From positions 80,249,594 to 80,313,593 of the forward strand of contig CATQJL010000001.1 of NCBI GenBank assembly GCA_958299035.1: a DNA stretch of 64,000 bases, written 5' to 3'. Of the stretch, positions 35,334 through 47,076 are shown one piece after another. The notes under the pieces were generated by a model. That model was not told the origin of the DNA. It saw only the letters and a program-made list of their open reading frames with translations, and did no database searches. Both the position numbers and the translations under genes were made by a program. The DNA is from Cylicocyclus nassatus (taxonomy: Eukaryota > Nematoda > Chromadorea > Rhabditida > Strongylidae). How positions within the stretch are numbered: the first letter of the stretch is position 1; each line of letters starts with the position of its first letter.

Positions 35334-36122
35334 TTAGTGGAAGGTTGACAACCTTAAGTAATTGCTTAGTTGCTCCACCGTTGTGCGACATATGCGTTGT
35401 GTTCTGATAACAGAGTAGATAGAAAATCCTCTCTCCACCTCTGCCGTGCTAGTTGGAATGGAAACTAGCTTTGCTAATAAGTCCATCAGATTTTTGCGGT
35501 AAGTAATGGGGAAAGAGCCAGATCGCATATGCTTTCGCAACACGGGAAGGAAATATTGCATACTTTTTTGGGCCTTGTCGAACTCTGGCTTCACCTCCTC
35601 TGGCATACGTCCTGTTAGCTGATGAGAAAGCTGCTCAACTTCTTCTTCAACAACATCTGCGGAATAGCCGAAAAAAGTAGATACTATGCTGCGCGTTGGT
35701 TTTTCAATATCATAGGTCATAATGTCACAAAGCGAATAACTCCCAAAAGCATAAAGCACAGAGTTTGGTTCGCACTTCAGTCGGGATCTAAGAGCAGTAG
35801 CTATGCTGTATTAACACCTTCCTTTTGTTCATATCCATGTTTATGAATTTAGCAGCCTTGAAATCTTCAGCAACCTGAAGATCAGCAATGGACTTCCTGG
35901 ACATTTCCTCATTGAAACTAGGCAATCTGCTTGGATTTCTGATGTACGAAATAGAGAGTTTTGCTCAATTGTCAAATCTGTATCAATGTCGACAACATTT
36001 TGGTCGGCGTAAGATTTTCCTTCTGCCTCGCTGTTGAAATGGAACACATGCGAGTCATCTGCGATTTTGTGAAGTGTTCTGCCTGCCGTTTCCTTTTCAA
36101 ACTGCCACCCTTTACAAAACAT
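35334..36122 (-). pseudogene. hAT transposase, C-terminal half, less decayed copy
   Basis: Pieces lie at 36122-35841 (starting MFCKGWQFEKETAGRTLHKI) and 35759-35334. The second keeps the hAT dimerisation motif IPTSTAEVERGFSIYSVIRT about 40 residues before its end, preceded by FLPVLRKHMRSG. The acidic tail seen in copy A lies further left (about 35300-35010) in other frames. The frame breaks between 35841 and 35759. The catalytic N-terminal portion is missing. It is the best query in this window for finding the autonomous parent. Confidence 0.8.
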
Positions 36123-36517
36123 TGAGGGTTATTTTAATAGCATGTTATTCTTCTGAATGTCTTAAAGTTTTTGATTCATTGACACCAATCATTCTCTACA
36201 AATTAGGTAAGGTGAGTCTAGAGCGTTTTCACGAAAGTGACCTTCTTCAGCACTAGGTTTACAGAGTATAGATTCCAGAAATGGGCGGGTTTGTGTGAAG
36301 GTGTGGAAATTCACCAATCTCCCATAGTTTTTTGTGTGTGTGCTAATAATGATGGCATAACTGTCAATAAAAAGCGCATTTTTTACCAAAAAAACATAAA
36401 CATATAAAACGATAAGCACGCTTAAATAAACGCGTTCGCTCACGTTCCCGTCAGTGCTGATAACGATGTCAATCCACAGCACATTTTTTACTATTAGCTT
36501 GCTCCACCTCGCTCTTA

Positions 36518-37225
36518 TTAGGTCGTCCCGAAAGTTTTTGTGCACAATTTTCAAAAATTCATAACTTCTGATTTTTGCAACCGATTTGACTGTTTTCAGT
36601 TTTATGTGAAAGGATAATCATGATCTTTATAAAGACATCTCAGCTGCTTAGTAATGGTCATCTGTTGCATAGATAGGAGCGATAGAAGAAAAATGGTCAA
36701 AATTTGAATTTTCTGTGTAGGGTCATAAAAAATCGGAGACTTGCAACAAAAATCGAAGCAGTCAGTATTGTAGGTTCTTTCACCAGCTCTTTCTAACAGT
36801 GCAAAGTTTGCGCTGATTAAGCGTCCTATGAAAAGTTATGACTTCCCTGAAAAATGCCAAAATAAATCAAATTCGCCCTTTTGTATTGCTTGCTCGAAAA
36901 TCATAACTTTTCACAGAGGCGCTCAATCGGCGCAAACTTTGCACTGTTAGAAAGAGCTGGTGAAAGAACCTACAATACTGACTGCTCCGATTTTTGTTGC
37001 AAGTCTCCGATTTTTCATGACCCTACAAAGAAAATTCAAATTTTGACCAATTTTCTTCTATCGCTCCTATCTATGCAACAGATGACCATTAGTAAACAGA
37101 TAAGATGTCATTATAAAAAACATGACTTACTATTTCATACGAAAATAGAAGCAGTCAAATCGGTTGGAAAAATCAGAAGTTATGAATTTTTGAAAATCGT
37201 GCGCAAGAACTTTCGGGACGACCTA
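36518..37225. mobile_element. Mariner-type foldback MITE inside hAT copy B
   Basis: The terminal repeats are TTAGGTCGTCCCGAAAGTTT and, reversed, TAGGTCGTCCCGAAAGTTCT. TA duplications lie at 36516-36517 and 37226-37227. It is orthologous to 10601-11307 in copy A: the same flanking hAT sequence (GCCAACACATTG on one side, GAGCGAGGTG on the other) borders both. Confidence 0.85.
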
Positions 37226-38203
37226 TACAATGTGTTGGCTTTTATGGGTCACCGGAGCAAGTGCTTTTTAGAGCCGGAAGGCGAAGAAGCCCTAAGATGC
37301 TGTATACCATTCGAAAGCTGAGATCATGGGGAATCGACATAGACCGTCGAATTTTTTCTAGGTCTTCTGTGCCGCGAGATATGAGGGATTTTATGTGCTT
37401 CAAAAATTAACTAATTTTGTGTCCTCACTTTCTGCTCTCCAAATGAATGCTACGAAAAAGTCGACGGTCTAAGTTTGTTAATGAAGACTTGCTCTTTAAA
37501 ACAGATAGATAATCAGCAGTGATTAGGTCTTCATTTGGCAGAAATCTGCTGTTGAAAATGACCATGTTTTCAGATAAAATGCGGTGTATCTCTCGGTAGA
37601 GGGTGGCTAGAAAGAATTCGACGGTCTAGGTCCAATCCCCTTTTTTTGAGCTTTCGAATGGTATATAGGTTGCTGGGCGAAAAAACTAACCAGTTTTCAA
37701 AAATGGGGTGGAGACATTTATTATTAGCGAAGCTCCACCCAGCTCCACCAATGTATTGGCTTTTATCGGTTACCGGAGCAAATGATTTTTAGAGCCGGGA
37801 AGCCAAGAAGCCCTAACATGCTGTACACCACTCGAAAGCTGAGATCATGGAGAATCGACGTAGACCGTCGACTTTTTTCTAGGTCTTCTGTGCCGCGAGA
37901 TATGAGGGATTTTATGTGCTTCAAAAAATGACTAATTTTGTGTCCTCACTTTCTGCTCCCCAAATGCATGCTGCGAGGATAAATAAATAATATAAATAAA
38001 CATAAATACCGTTTCTTTTGTAAATTTATGGGTGTACTTGTTGTTTGAGGTACTTAGCCTGAAAACCTTTTAATAACGATTTTTATCATATTCTCAGAGT
38101 ACAACATCAATCTCAGCCCAGGTGAAGGGGGTCATCCGGAGTTTGGCCTCAAAGTGAAGGGGGTAAGATCCATCACTCCCCCTATCGCAACTATGCTCCG
38201 AGC

Positions 38204-39105
38204 GCGATCTTGGGAGGCAACCATAACTTCGCGCCATTTTCGCACATATGTCGGACCTATGTCTGACCATTCCAATTAATGCCATGAGGAACAAGGAAAA
38301 TGTTTGGAGGTGAACCATTGCAGGAATGTGCGAGACAGGTGCGACATAAGTGCGAGGTGGAGAAGTGATAATTATGTCTTAAGGGCACGGTTGAAGAAGA
38401 AGCGGAGGGCCTTGAAAAGATGCACGTTCTCCAGAAGATGCGCCTGACTGGGGTGAGTCGAATGTTGCTATGGACCCAGAATTCATGTGCTCAAAACCTA
38501 GATATGAATGGAACACCCGATAAACTTCGGTAAAGTTCGACGACTGTTTGAATGAATGATGAGTGGTATTGTATGAGTAACGTAATCAAAGCCTCCACGG
38601 CAATCTTTGAGGAAAGGCTTTATTTTCCCACGAAAGTTATTGGATGCTAATACAGCTCACAACGCAGTTCACTATTATTCAAAGAAATTTCTTGAAAAAT
38701 CAGAACTGTTTGCGATAAACTCGACTTAACCTCCTTTTCGAAACTCTTCAACTTTCTCCTGTTCCATCCATTCTCTCTTCAACGATACAACGATATATTG
38801 CAAGATTTACCTGTACCAACGCCTAAGGGCCTTGCACGAAATTAGTTCTTTTTCCTCCATCAAGCTAATAAACTGCTATTCTTATATAAACTTCTATTCT
38901 AACTAAATTCTCCCTACAGTTTCTGACTATCCAGACCCATTACCCGTATGCGTTCTTATTTGCAAAGGAAAATTGAGAAAGATATTTTCCTCAACATGCT
39001 TTAGTGTTGCTCAGTACTTCAGAAGACATTCAAAAACCTATTTCATAACGCCTCTCGTTTGCAACTGTTGCAGGATCAATACACGTGGGATTCAGTAAGG
39101 AATTT
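38204..39105. other. Unassigned stretch
   Basis: No gene or repeat was recognised. Confidence 0.4.
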
Positions 39106-39803
39106 TTAGGTTGCGCCAAAAGTTGTGTCGCACCATTTTCAAAAATTCATGACTACCGAGTTTCCCGATCAATTTGCTTGCATTTATTTCCATTTGAAAG
39201 AGCAAACTATGCTCTTCATAGTGATGTTTTAGCGCCTTCCTATTGAGCATACACTGCGCAGATAGAGGCGGTAGGAGAGAATTACTCAAATTTTGAATTT
39301 GCAGTGTAAAGTCATAAGAAGTCTAAAACTTGCGTAAAAATCGGAGCAGTCAGTAATGTTGGTTCTATTACCAGCTCTTTCTATTTATGCAAAATTAATG
39401 CTGATTGAGGTCTCTGTGAAAAGTTATAGTTTTTTAGCAAGCAAAAGAAAGTGTAAAATTTAATTTATTTTGGCATTTTTCTAGAGAAACATAGTTTAGG
39501 GAGCATGCACAGCTAAAAAGAGCTGGTAGTAAATCCTGTAATGGTGATCCAATTTTCACTGCAATTTTTAAATTTCTTATGACCGTACACTGAAAAATCA
39601 AAATTTGAGTAATTATCTTCTACCGCTTCTATCTACGTAGTGTATCTTAAAAGGAAGCCGCTAAGATAACACTATAAAGAGCATGGTCTCTGGAACAGCT
39701 CTCAAACGAAAATAGAGATAAGCAAATTGTTGGTTAACTCGGTCAACTCAAAAAAGTTATGAACTTTCGAAAATGGTGCCACGGAACTGTCGGGCCAAGC
39801 TAA
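39106..39803. mobile_element. Older relative of the mariner foldback MITE
   Basis: The ends TTAGGTTGCGCCAAAAGTTG and, reversed, TTAGCTTGGCCCGACAGTTC have diverged, but the interior aligns with 10601-11307 and 36518-37225 (CACCATTTTC-AAAATTCATGA, AAATCGGAGCAGTCAGTA, ACCAGCTCTTTCT). Length is 698 bp. The TA duplications have decayed. Confidence 0.65.
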
Positions 39804-42800
39804 TTCAAAGTCTCGGATGTGAGAGTTCATTCCGCACTGTTAGTCCTCAATACTCTCATTAAGTTTATTTAAATTTCTGCCCTTTTAGATTACGTATGAT
39901 CACTCTTTACATTCTGAAGTACATGATGATGAAAATTGCGAAACAAACTCACTGTAAGCGCAATAAGTCATTTCCTCGTATTCGGCTATTCAAGCCAAAA
40001 CGCTCAAAATAGCAGTCCAACTTGAATGAACATCGATGTTTGTATCGGCGCACAGGCCTATAGTAGAGTACATGAAGTAATTATTAAGTACAACAGCAAT
40101 CTAACAATTGTCATTGAAAGCAATTTACTCTCGATAATCTTTGGCCTCTGAACCCAGGGTAGGTGTGGCAGGCCTATTAGCAATCATTTCTGAACATAAT
40201 GTTGTCACCTTTCAATGGTTCATTTCAACCGCCCTTTTGATAGTTTTTCTAGCTGTTAGATTTAGAAGAATTCCAAGGGCCGCATGCAATAACATCGCTG
40301 GGGAGGGGATCATAGCTTAAAAGAGAGTTTCTTATCCTAAAACTTCAGACATATGGGTTTACGCGTCTACCTATCGCAAGTAGTCTTACCATCTTTCACT
40401 ATGAATACGTTGAATACAAGAAGCTATATAAGCCGCACTTTTCAGCTTTCTGTACGTTCTCCTAATAGTGCTCAGCTGTCGACCGTCTTTTCTTCAAAGT
40501 CATTTTTCTATTTTTGGAAGTTAATAAGAACATTTCAAAGTTGCTGCTCTCTAACCTAACAGTGCTAATAGTTTTTGGTAAGAACAAGTGATATTTCGAA
40601 GTCATAAATTTTGCGATGAACCGCAAGTCGAAAGTCGGAGTTTATCAAAAAAAAACGATATTTCAATAACTCATTTGTTTTCATTAGCAACATGCACTGT
40701 TAGATTAGATAATCAATACAACTTTGGAATGTTCAAAGTTAAAATTTTTAAAATCATAGAATTAATTTTTCTTAATATTTCAATTTTTTTCAATTTTTTT
40801 ATTATCAAAGTTATATTTCAAAATCAATGACTTTTCCAAGAAAAATGATTTTGGGGAAAAGACGGTTGGGCACTGGGAAATGCGGTTTGTACAGCTTTTC
40901 GATGCTGTTCATTATTTTAATAGTGAAGATTGGTAGGAATACTGCGGATAGGAAGTGGTTATGTCCCAGCTTAGTACTCAACTGAGGCCCTCATGCTGCT
41001 TTCCAAAGTACTGCAGAGTCTTTGATGTGAGCATTTTTGCTCGAGAATTCAAAGACAACGAGCAGATACATAACCATACAGCAAATTTTCGTTTTGGAGT
41101 TGAGTTATTCATGTTTTACGCCATTTGCGTCTAAATGGGGAAATTTGTGCTTTAAATGTTCACAGAGACTCCAATAATTGATTCATGTGGTTTCAAATCT
41201 TTTCTTGCTCTCCAAAATTAGCTGTGCAAGAAAAGTTTTGTCTCATTCACAGAATAGAATTGGATACCGAGCTTGAGCGTTAGAAAGAGTAAAGATTGCG
41301 TGACAAGTCGGATTCTTCACCAGTATGTCTTTGCTTGCAATAGTTCTGCTCATTTATCACACGCTAAAAACGATTCCAAGTTATTGCGCTAAATTGTCAC
41401 ATTTTAACAGAGAGGATAGTAACAAAACGATCAAGGCGTGATCATATGATTTTGAAAGGCTGATGTACTTTTGACAATAACTTTCTCAGGTCTTCATTTC
41501 TGGTCTCGATTGAAAAGGACAACAGGAAAAAAATCTAATCTACGTGGTCACATGAAAAATCATATTGATAAATCTCTCACAACCTACGCAGTTCGGTCAG
41601 GACGAAATAATTATCCAAAATTTGGTGTTTGACTGGTATTTATATTTTACAAAGAGTGAAAATGCATCGGAAGCCGAATGTTCTTAAATAAATTAGCAAT
41701 AGTGTGCTTTTGTGTCAGGCGGTGTTCTAGGAAAAAACATCTAATTTTTGACAGAAAATGATTTTCTCTCTAAAGCGGTAAAATTTTGTGGCCTTTACTT
41801 AGATTCGTTACTGTTTATACATCAGGTACGTTGACGATAGATACAACTGTTGCATGGTGTCTTTCTCAAAAACCAAAATAGCTGTACTGTTATATTAGGT
41901 TACTACTAGCTAATATAGAAATATGATCACTTGGCTGCCACACATTTGATTTTTGAACTGCTTCAAATTTTGTAAAGTTCAAATGTTTCAAATTTACCAA
42001 ACCATATAGAGCCGCTAATTATCAAAAGCTACATGATCGATATAAATATCGCTTTGGTTTGTTTTTGTCTTATGAGATATTCAAGCGAAAAAATTTCTAC
42101 CCGTCCAATAGGATAATTTTTTTGCCCTTTTTTAGTTTGAATATAGATTTGATACAATTAGTAATAACATTCGAAAAAAATGTGCTTGGAAGATCAGAAA
42201 TCCTGAAGTGTTATGTATTACAAAAGAAAGTTCATACAACGCGCTAACTATAAACGCGATTCTCGTTCATATTTTGCTTGTGATTCCAAAGACTGATGCA
42301 GTTAAAATGAGGAATTACGGCTGCCACAAGTGTTTTATTTTTCCTTGAAGTTCTGTGAAGTTGCATAGAAAAAATTTGATACACATCATAAGTTATAAGG
42401 GACATCAAATTCGAATGGAAGCCCTGTTTAACATACACTTGTTGTAAACACACTCTGCTGAGTTCTTTGTTAACAACAACGGATTTAATCTGTTCTTATT
42501 TTGATACTGCAACACTTTTTTCGGGCAAATTTCTGCTACAAGCACTGTTTCCATGTTGAGCGATACGCCAAATTGGCACATAAAAATCCATAACTCGCTT
42601 TAGAATGATGCGCCGCAGCTAGAAATAGCATATTTAGGATCAGCGTTTGAATCTTTAATAATTCCGAATATATGTGTCCCATCTCAAAAAGCGAATCTAG
42701 ATTGCCTGACTGCCCTCATTAGATCAGTGGTGGCGTTGACAAGACTTTTTTGATCGTTGATACAATAACAGTTTGACATCAGATTCCTTATGATTCTTTA

Positions 42801-42945
42801 CATTCTTGCCTTTATAATTCCTTATCATCCTTCATTTTCTATCTGAACTTGCGTACTTTTCATACCCTAAATCACCTAGTCTTTGACATTGCGAAAGATT
42901 TTCATGTGCGAAATTTCTATCTAGTCTCAGTCTTAGATTATTTTA
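39804..42945. other. Unassigned AT-rich stretch
   Basis: Long AT-rich region with only short frames. I see no splice-supported exons or repeat boundaries. Confidence 0.4.
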
Positions 42946-42949
42946 AAAG

Positions 42950-43230
42950 AATTAGGGTGAAGGATAAAGGACTTCAATACCCTCTAGGGCATGCGCCAAA
43001 CGCACACTACTTTATAGTCGAAAAGGCAATTGTATGCGTGGGGCCTATTACAGTGCCTTGCCCGGGCCAGTCGATTATAAAGTCAGTGCTTTTATACTCC
43101 CAGAATTACTCTGGTACCAATCTACCATCTCCGGAGGGTAGAGGGCTTGGTTGGCCCAGGAGCAGGATCGCCTGAGTCCGATCTGGTCATAGCAACGCTT
43201 CAAGCCACTACGCCACTCATCCCCCTTTCT
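42950..43230 (-). repeat. Probable tRNA-derived SINE
   Basis: On the minus strand, from about 43223, GATGAGTGGCGTAGTGGCTT contains a good A box (TGGCGTAGTGG). The B box that should follow is only loosely matched (in the GGACTCAGGCGATCC region). A GC-rich, non-coding body of about 280 bp follows, unlike its AT-rich surroundings. I did not find a second copy in the window. Confidence 0.4.
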
Positions 43231-43950
43231 GAGAATTATAAAGTCACAAATAATGGTGCAGAACTGCCATTCCATGCTTGTGGTTGAAACAAACGGGATA
43301 TCGCTGTAATGTCCGACGAAGTATAGGGCCCAGCTCAAGTTTTGTAAAGTCTTCTAATTTCAGTATGTCATTTGTTCTTACCAAACATGCGCCTGCTTTT
43401 GGTATCAGATAATTTGCTAAACCATGAGACTACATCCATCCTTTTCATGAAAAATTGGCTCAAAGAAAAGAAAATCAGCTGCTGGGATGTTCGGGTTCAA
43501 TGAAGGAGGCTTAACAAAGGTGGAGCTTTGTTCAATACATGCTCATTAAGAATTATCAAAGTCACTTGCAGCTGAATGGAACCCAGAGCATTGCAGCATC
43601 AGTATATCAGGGTTTCTGTAGAGGGTTTTCCTCTCCTGCATAAATATTAGATTGTTACATAAGTTGTTTTGAACTTTTACCGCGATAAGTCACACACTTC
43701 TTGATTTTAACTAAGCTTTTGGGTACCAATCGTTAGCAAAGCAAACTCTTCTGAGCAAAGCAAACTCTTCAAGATTGTGCGGAAAAACTTGCACTAACTA
43801 TGATTCACGCAAGGTTTGAAACTAAAAACAAAAAATTCAGTTGCTCAAGAAATGGAGGAAAAGTTGACTTCTTTCAAAAAAACCCTACAAAAAATCTAAC
43901 TTGACACGCATAAACAATCGAGTAAGTTTTCTGCTTGATATAGTGTGCCT
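43231..43950. other. Unassigned stretch
   Basis: Contains a direct duplication AGCAAAGCAAACTCTTC near 43736-43770. No gene was seen. Confidence 0.4.
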
Positions 43951-43954
43951 GCAC

Positions 43955-44130
43955 TGTAGGTGAGATGCGGTAAAATTTGTGCGTGAACAATTAGCCATAC
44001 CAATTATGCCGGCTTTCTGGGGGCGCAAATGGCCGGCGTCACAAGCATGACTATTTCTTTACGCGTAAATTTCACGGCATTTCACCTTCAGCGCTCAGTA
44101 TAGTGTGCTTCAAGCACACTATATTGAGCG
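43955..44130. repeat. Foldback sequence ending in a tight hairpin
   Basis: AGGTGAGATGCGGTAAAATT near 43960 pairs imperfectly with the complement around 44060-44087. Immediately after, 44092-44110 and 44112-44130 form a 19-bp stem with one mismatch (CGCTCAGTATAGTGTGCTT and its reverse complement). Confidence 0.55.
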
Positions 44131-44428
44131 GAAATTTTACTCAACTGTGCATTCCATATCAGACATTCATATATATAGGGTGTATACTTTTTCGACTAGA
44201 AAACGAGGGAGAGAAAATTTCCAAGTTTTACTGAAATAATATTGAACTGTTGATAATGGTTGTGTACCGCGAGGGTTTTGAAGTACAACCGTGCATTTTC
44301 AGCTTTCTACAAGCGTTACTTTTCGAGAACTATCGAGTTGAGCTTTCCTTTAAAACGTTGACGACCACGCGCATTTCCAGTCGTCTGCCTTGTGGGACAA
44401 TGCCTTTGAAAAATATATTAGGTCGTTC

Positions 44429-44680
44429 CGAAAGTAATGTCGCTTTTATTCAAATAAACGCCAGCCACATTTCATGGAATCCAGATTTTCAAGAGATTTT
44501 AGAAACATTCGATGCAGCATTTCATCCTCTTTCTAACGGTTGTACCTGCATTGCATAATATTTAATGAACTCTCAAAAAATTACCAAAACCTCCGAGTCG
44601 TGCTTTTTGTTATGGTCAAGTTCGGCTATTTTTCTATATTTTTGCAGTGATTTCCCGAAGAAGTGCAAGTAACAGGACAG
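44429..44680. mobile_element. Mariner-type fragment (TTAGGTCGTTCCG end)
   Basis: It begins TTAGGTCGTTCCGAAAGTAA after TA and matches 63412-63650 for about 240 bp (CACATTTCATGGAATC, TTCGATGCAGCAT, TGGTCAAGTTCGGC). No matching right end was found, so both copies appear truncated at a similar point. Confidence 0.65.
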
Positions 44681-44746
44681 GTAGAAAGAGAAAACTCTAT
44701 AGGACACAGAATAATTTTTTCTTTTCCTTAGCTTGCTTCTTACAGG

Positions 44747-45202
44747 GGAAGGATACTTGGATGCCGTAGCCAATCATAATGATTTGTATACCAAAAAATG
44801 CGCTTTTGAGTGCTGGTTCGTAGACTGTCTTTCATATCTGCGAAACGATAATCTAAATGGAGTTATGATTTTTTTTCATTAAAAAAAATGCGTTCCTGCG
44901 GAGGGTCAAAATCATCAATAAAATTTTTTTTCTCCTTTCCAAATGCTGAGTATGATCCAGATAGTCTAAATAAATATTACTACGTCTAAAATTTTCTTCA
45001 GTAGCATCAAACGGTAGGCTAGATCAAATCTAGTGATTTTTACTATCCAAAAGTAGGCTAAATTTTCAGGGAAAAAAGTTCATAACTTTCTTCAAAAGAA
45101 CGTTTCGCAGATTTCGAGCACAGATTCAGAATCTGCATTTGAAGGCGCATTTTTTGGTATACAAATCATTAGGATTGGCCGCGGCATCCAACTATCCTTC
45201 CC
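44747..45202. repeat. Foldback element
   Basis: GGGGAAGGATACTTGGATGC at the left matches the complement of GCATCCAACTATCCTTCCCT at the right. The arms continue through AATGATTTGTATACCAAAAA and its complement. Short related text (AGGCACAGTTTTTGGTAAAA) occurs near 61460. No target duplication is clear. Confidence 0.6.
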
Positions 45203-45884
45203 TTGTTAGAGTTTCTGGAATCAGTTTTAAAATGCCATCAAATTCCATATTTGGTCAACTCAAACCTCACAGAACAACAACCGGCAAGCAAATCGGATGG
45301 CATTCAACGCAGCTTTTTCTCCTCTTTCTACTAATTGTTTTTTGTTTCCGATTCATCAAGTTTTCCAGGATAAAATCATCATAATTCAGATTTTCCAAGG
45401 CGCCTCAGGCGTACCCGGAATTTTCGAAAGTTGCTAATCTGAAGCGGTGAAAGCTCAGTTGGTTTGTAAAATTAGTGACAAACCATAATCCAATTTAAGT
45501 TTCAAAATCCGAAGATTTATTGGTGTTTGATGCATTTGTGTCTGAGACGAGCCTGCTAAAATTCGATGGTTCTATCAAAAAATCTATACAATAATTATGA
45601 CGAGCTCTGGAAGGTAGGAAAAAGTTGTGCTGTTGTAGGGTTTGATCTATTCGTCCATTACTTGAACTCCTTCCGAGGGTTGTCATACAAATTTAGAAAA
45701 ATCTGGAAACTTGACCTTCTCAAAACCATGGGTCTCAGATTTTGGTAATTTTTCGAGAGGTTGTTAGATTTTGTGCAGTGATTTTATAACCATTAAAAAG
45801 AGAATGAAATGTTGCATCAAACGCTACCAGAATCTCTTGCATATCTTTCCACGAGTTGTGGCGTACGTTTGAAAAACAATAGAA
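45203..45884. other. Unassigned stretch
   Basis: No gene recognised. Confidence 0.4.
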
Positions 45885-46124
45885 AATTTTGAGCCAAAAT
45901 CACGCATATCGTCATCTACTTCATATTTGCAGTAATTCTAAAAACAGCAGAGAAGCTGGTAAGTAGTTTCTGAAGGAAGAGCGTAAGAAAACTTCTGAAA
46001 CGGCTCTTTCCAAAATACTCGTTATTTTAACCAAATTCAAGCCATGACCCACCATGTGGGTCACATTGTCCCACATGGCAGCCATTGCATGACCCATCAT
46101 GTGGATCACGTTGTCATCAGTGTG
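45885..46124 (-). mobile_element. TTAA-type element, relative of 49883-50175
   Basis: On the minus strand, after TTAA (46128-46125), it reads CACACTGATGACAACGTGAT and then ATGTGGGACAATGTGACCCA, matching the element at 49883-50175 over most of its length, including TTTCAGAA-TT-TCTTACGCTC. The far end is blurred. Confidence 0.6.
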
Positions 46125-46465
46125 TTAATGTGGTTGATGCTAAAATAAATATTTCTCGAGAACTAATGCCTTAAAAAAACTAAAAATCCACGGTACCTCC
46201 GAAGGCCTTACACAACTCATGTAAAAACATCTGCATCGCGGCTGCCTCACTGTCACTTTTTCTATCATGAATGGCGAAGAAATTTTGAACATCCCAGTGC
46301 CCCCTAAATAAATGCAAAACATGGCAAACACTTCAAAGTTTTTTCAACAAGGCAATCCTAAGTAATGACTCAATTTAACAGTGCATTTTCAAGATTTTCT
46401 TCTTCACATGAAGCAATTTATTCTCATCAGAGAGGTCTTGCTCTAGAGGTGATGCGAACTCTACA

Positions 46466-46650
46466 CAATACCGCTCATAATTCGTCAAAAAAGCCGCCGG
46501 ACTGCGGCGGACTCCTCCGGAGTGCGGCAGAGTGCGCCACCCGCTAGAGTCCGCCGGAGTCCGCGTCGCATCGCCGTATCTCGATTCATAATGGACGAAT
46601 TCTGAATCCAAGGACACCACTCGATTCAGCTCGGCGAGACGCATCTAGTA
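46466..46650. repeat. GCGG-rich repeat with CAATACCGCTCATAATTCGT start
   Basis: It starts with the same 20 bp as the palindromic block of the 2.15-kb tandem repeat (52922 and later copies). It goes on through CCGCCGGA repeats to a region shared with about 32090-32240 (GACGAATTCTGAATCCAAGG). A third variant start is at 46864. Confidence 0.6.
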
Positions 46651-47076
46651 TATAGGAGTGCCACAATCTAACAGGATATGATAGGTATACGCTAGACTGT
46701 AAATTTCCGCTCATTTTTGCAGATTTTGTTTGCTTGGATTGTTCAGTTGGCTGACAACAGTATTGCCATTGATTTGTCGCTGATGACACATAGAAAGTAT
46801 ACCGGAGAAGTATGGTAGAGAGTCACACTGATCGAATTTGTTCTAAAATCTGCTCAGGATCGGATCACAATACCGCTCACAGAATGTGCAAAATCTCCGT
46901 GAACTTCGCGGAATTCCGGGATTTAAGCTCAAGTACGCGACATTCTGGGAATCCCACGACATTCCAGGAATCCGCGAAACAACGATTTCACGCAAAATAC
47001 GCAGCACCATAACCATGTGTTTATACATACACGGAAAATGCACTGTTCGGTACCAAAATATCCTTCTGGAACCTTC

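Larger units (their letters stand above)
34685..38195 (-). mobile_element. Defective hAT transposon, copy B
   Basis: The ends are CATAGGTGCGATAGGGGGAG and, reversed, CATAGTTGCGATAGGGGGAG. They are flanked by a perfect 8-bp duplication, CTCCGAGC (34677-34684 and 38196-38203). Length is 3511 bp. It mirrors copy A: GTGAAGGGGG subterminal repeats, a minus-strand transposase remnant (35300-36122), and the same mariner foldback (36518-37225). It is longer than copy A partly because a roughly 200-bp block (37236-37440) is repeated at 37755-37980. It lacks the N-terminal part of the transposase. Confidence 0.9.
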
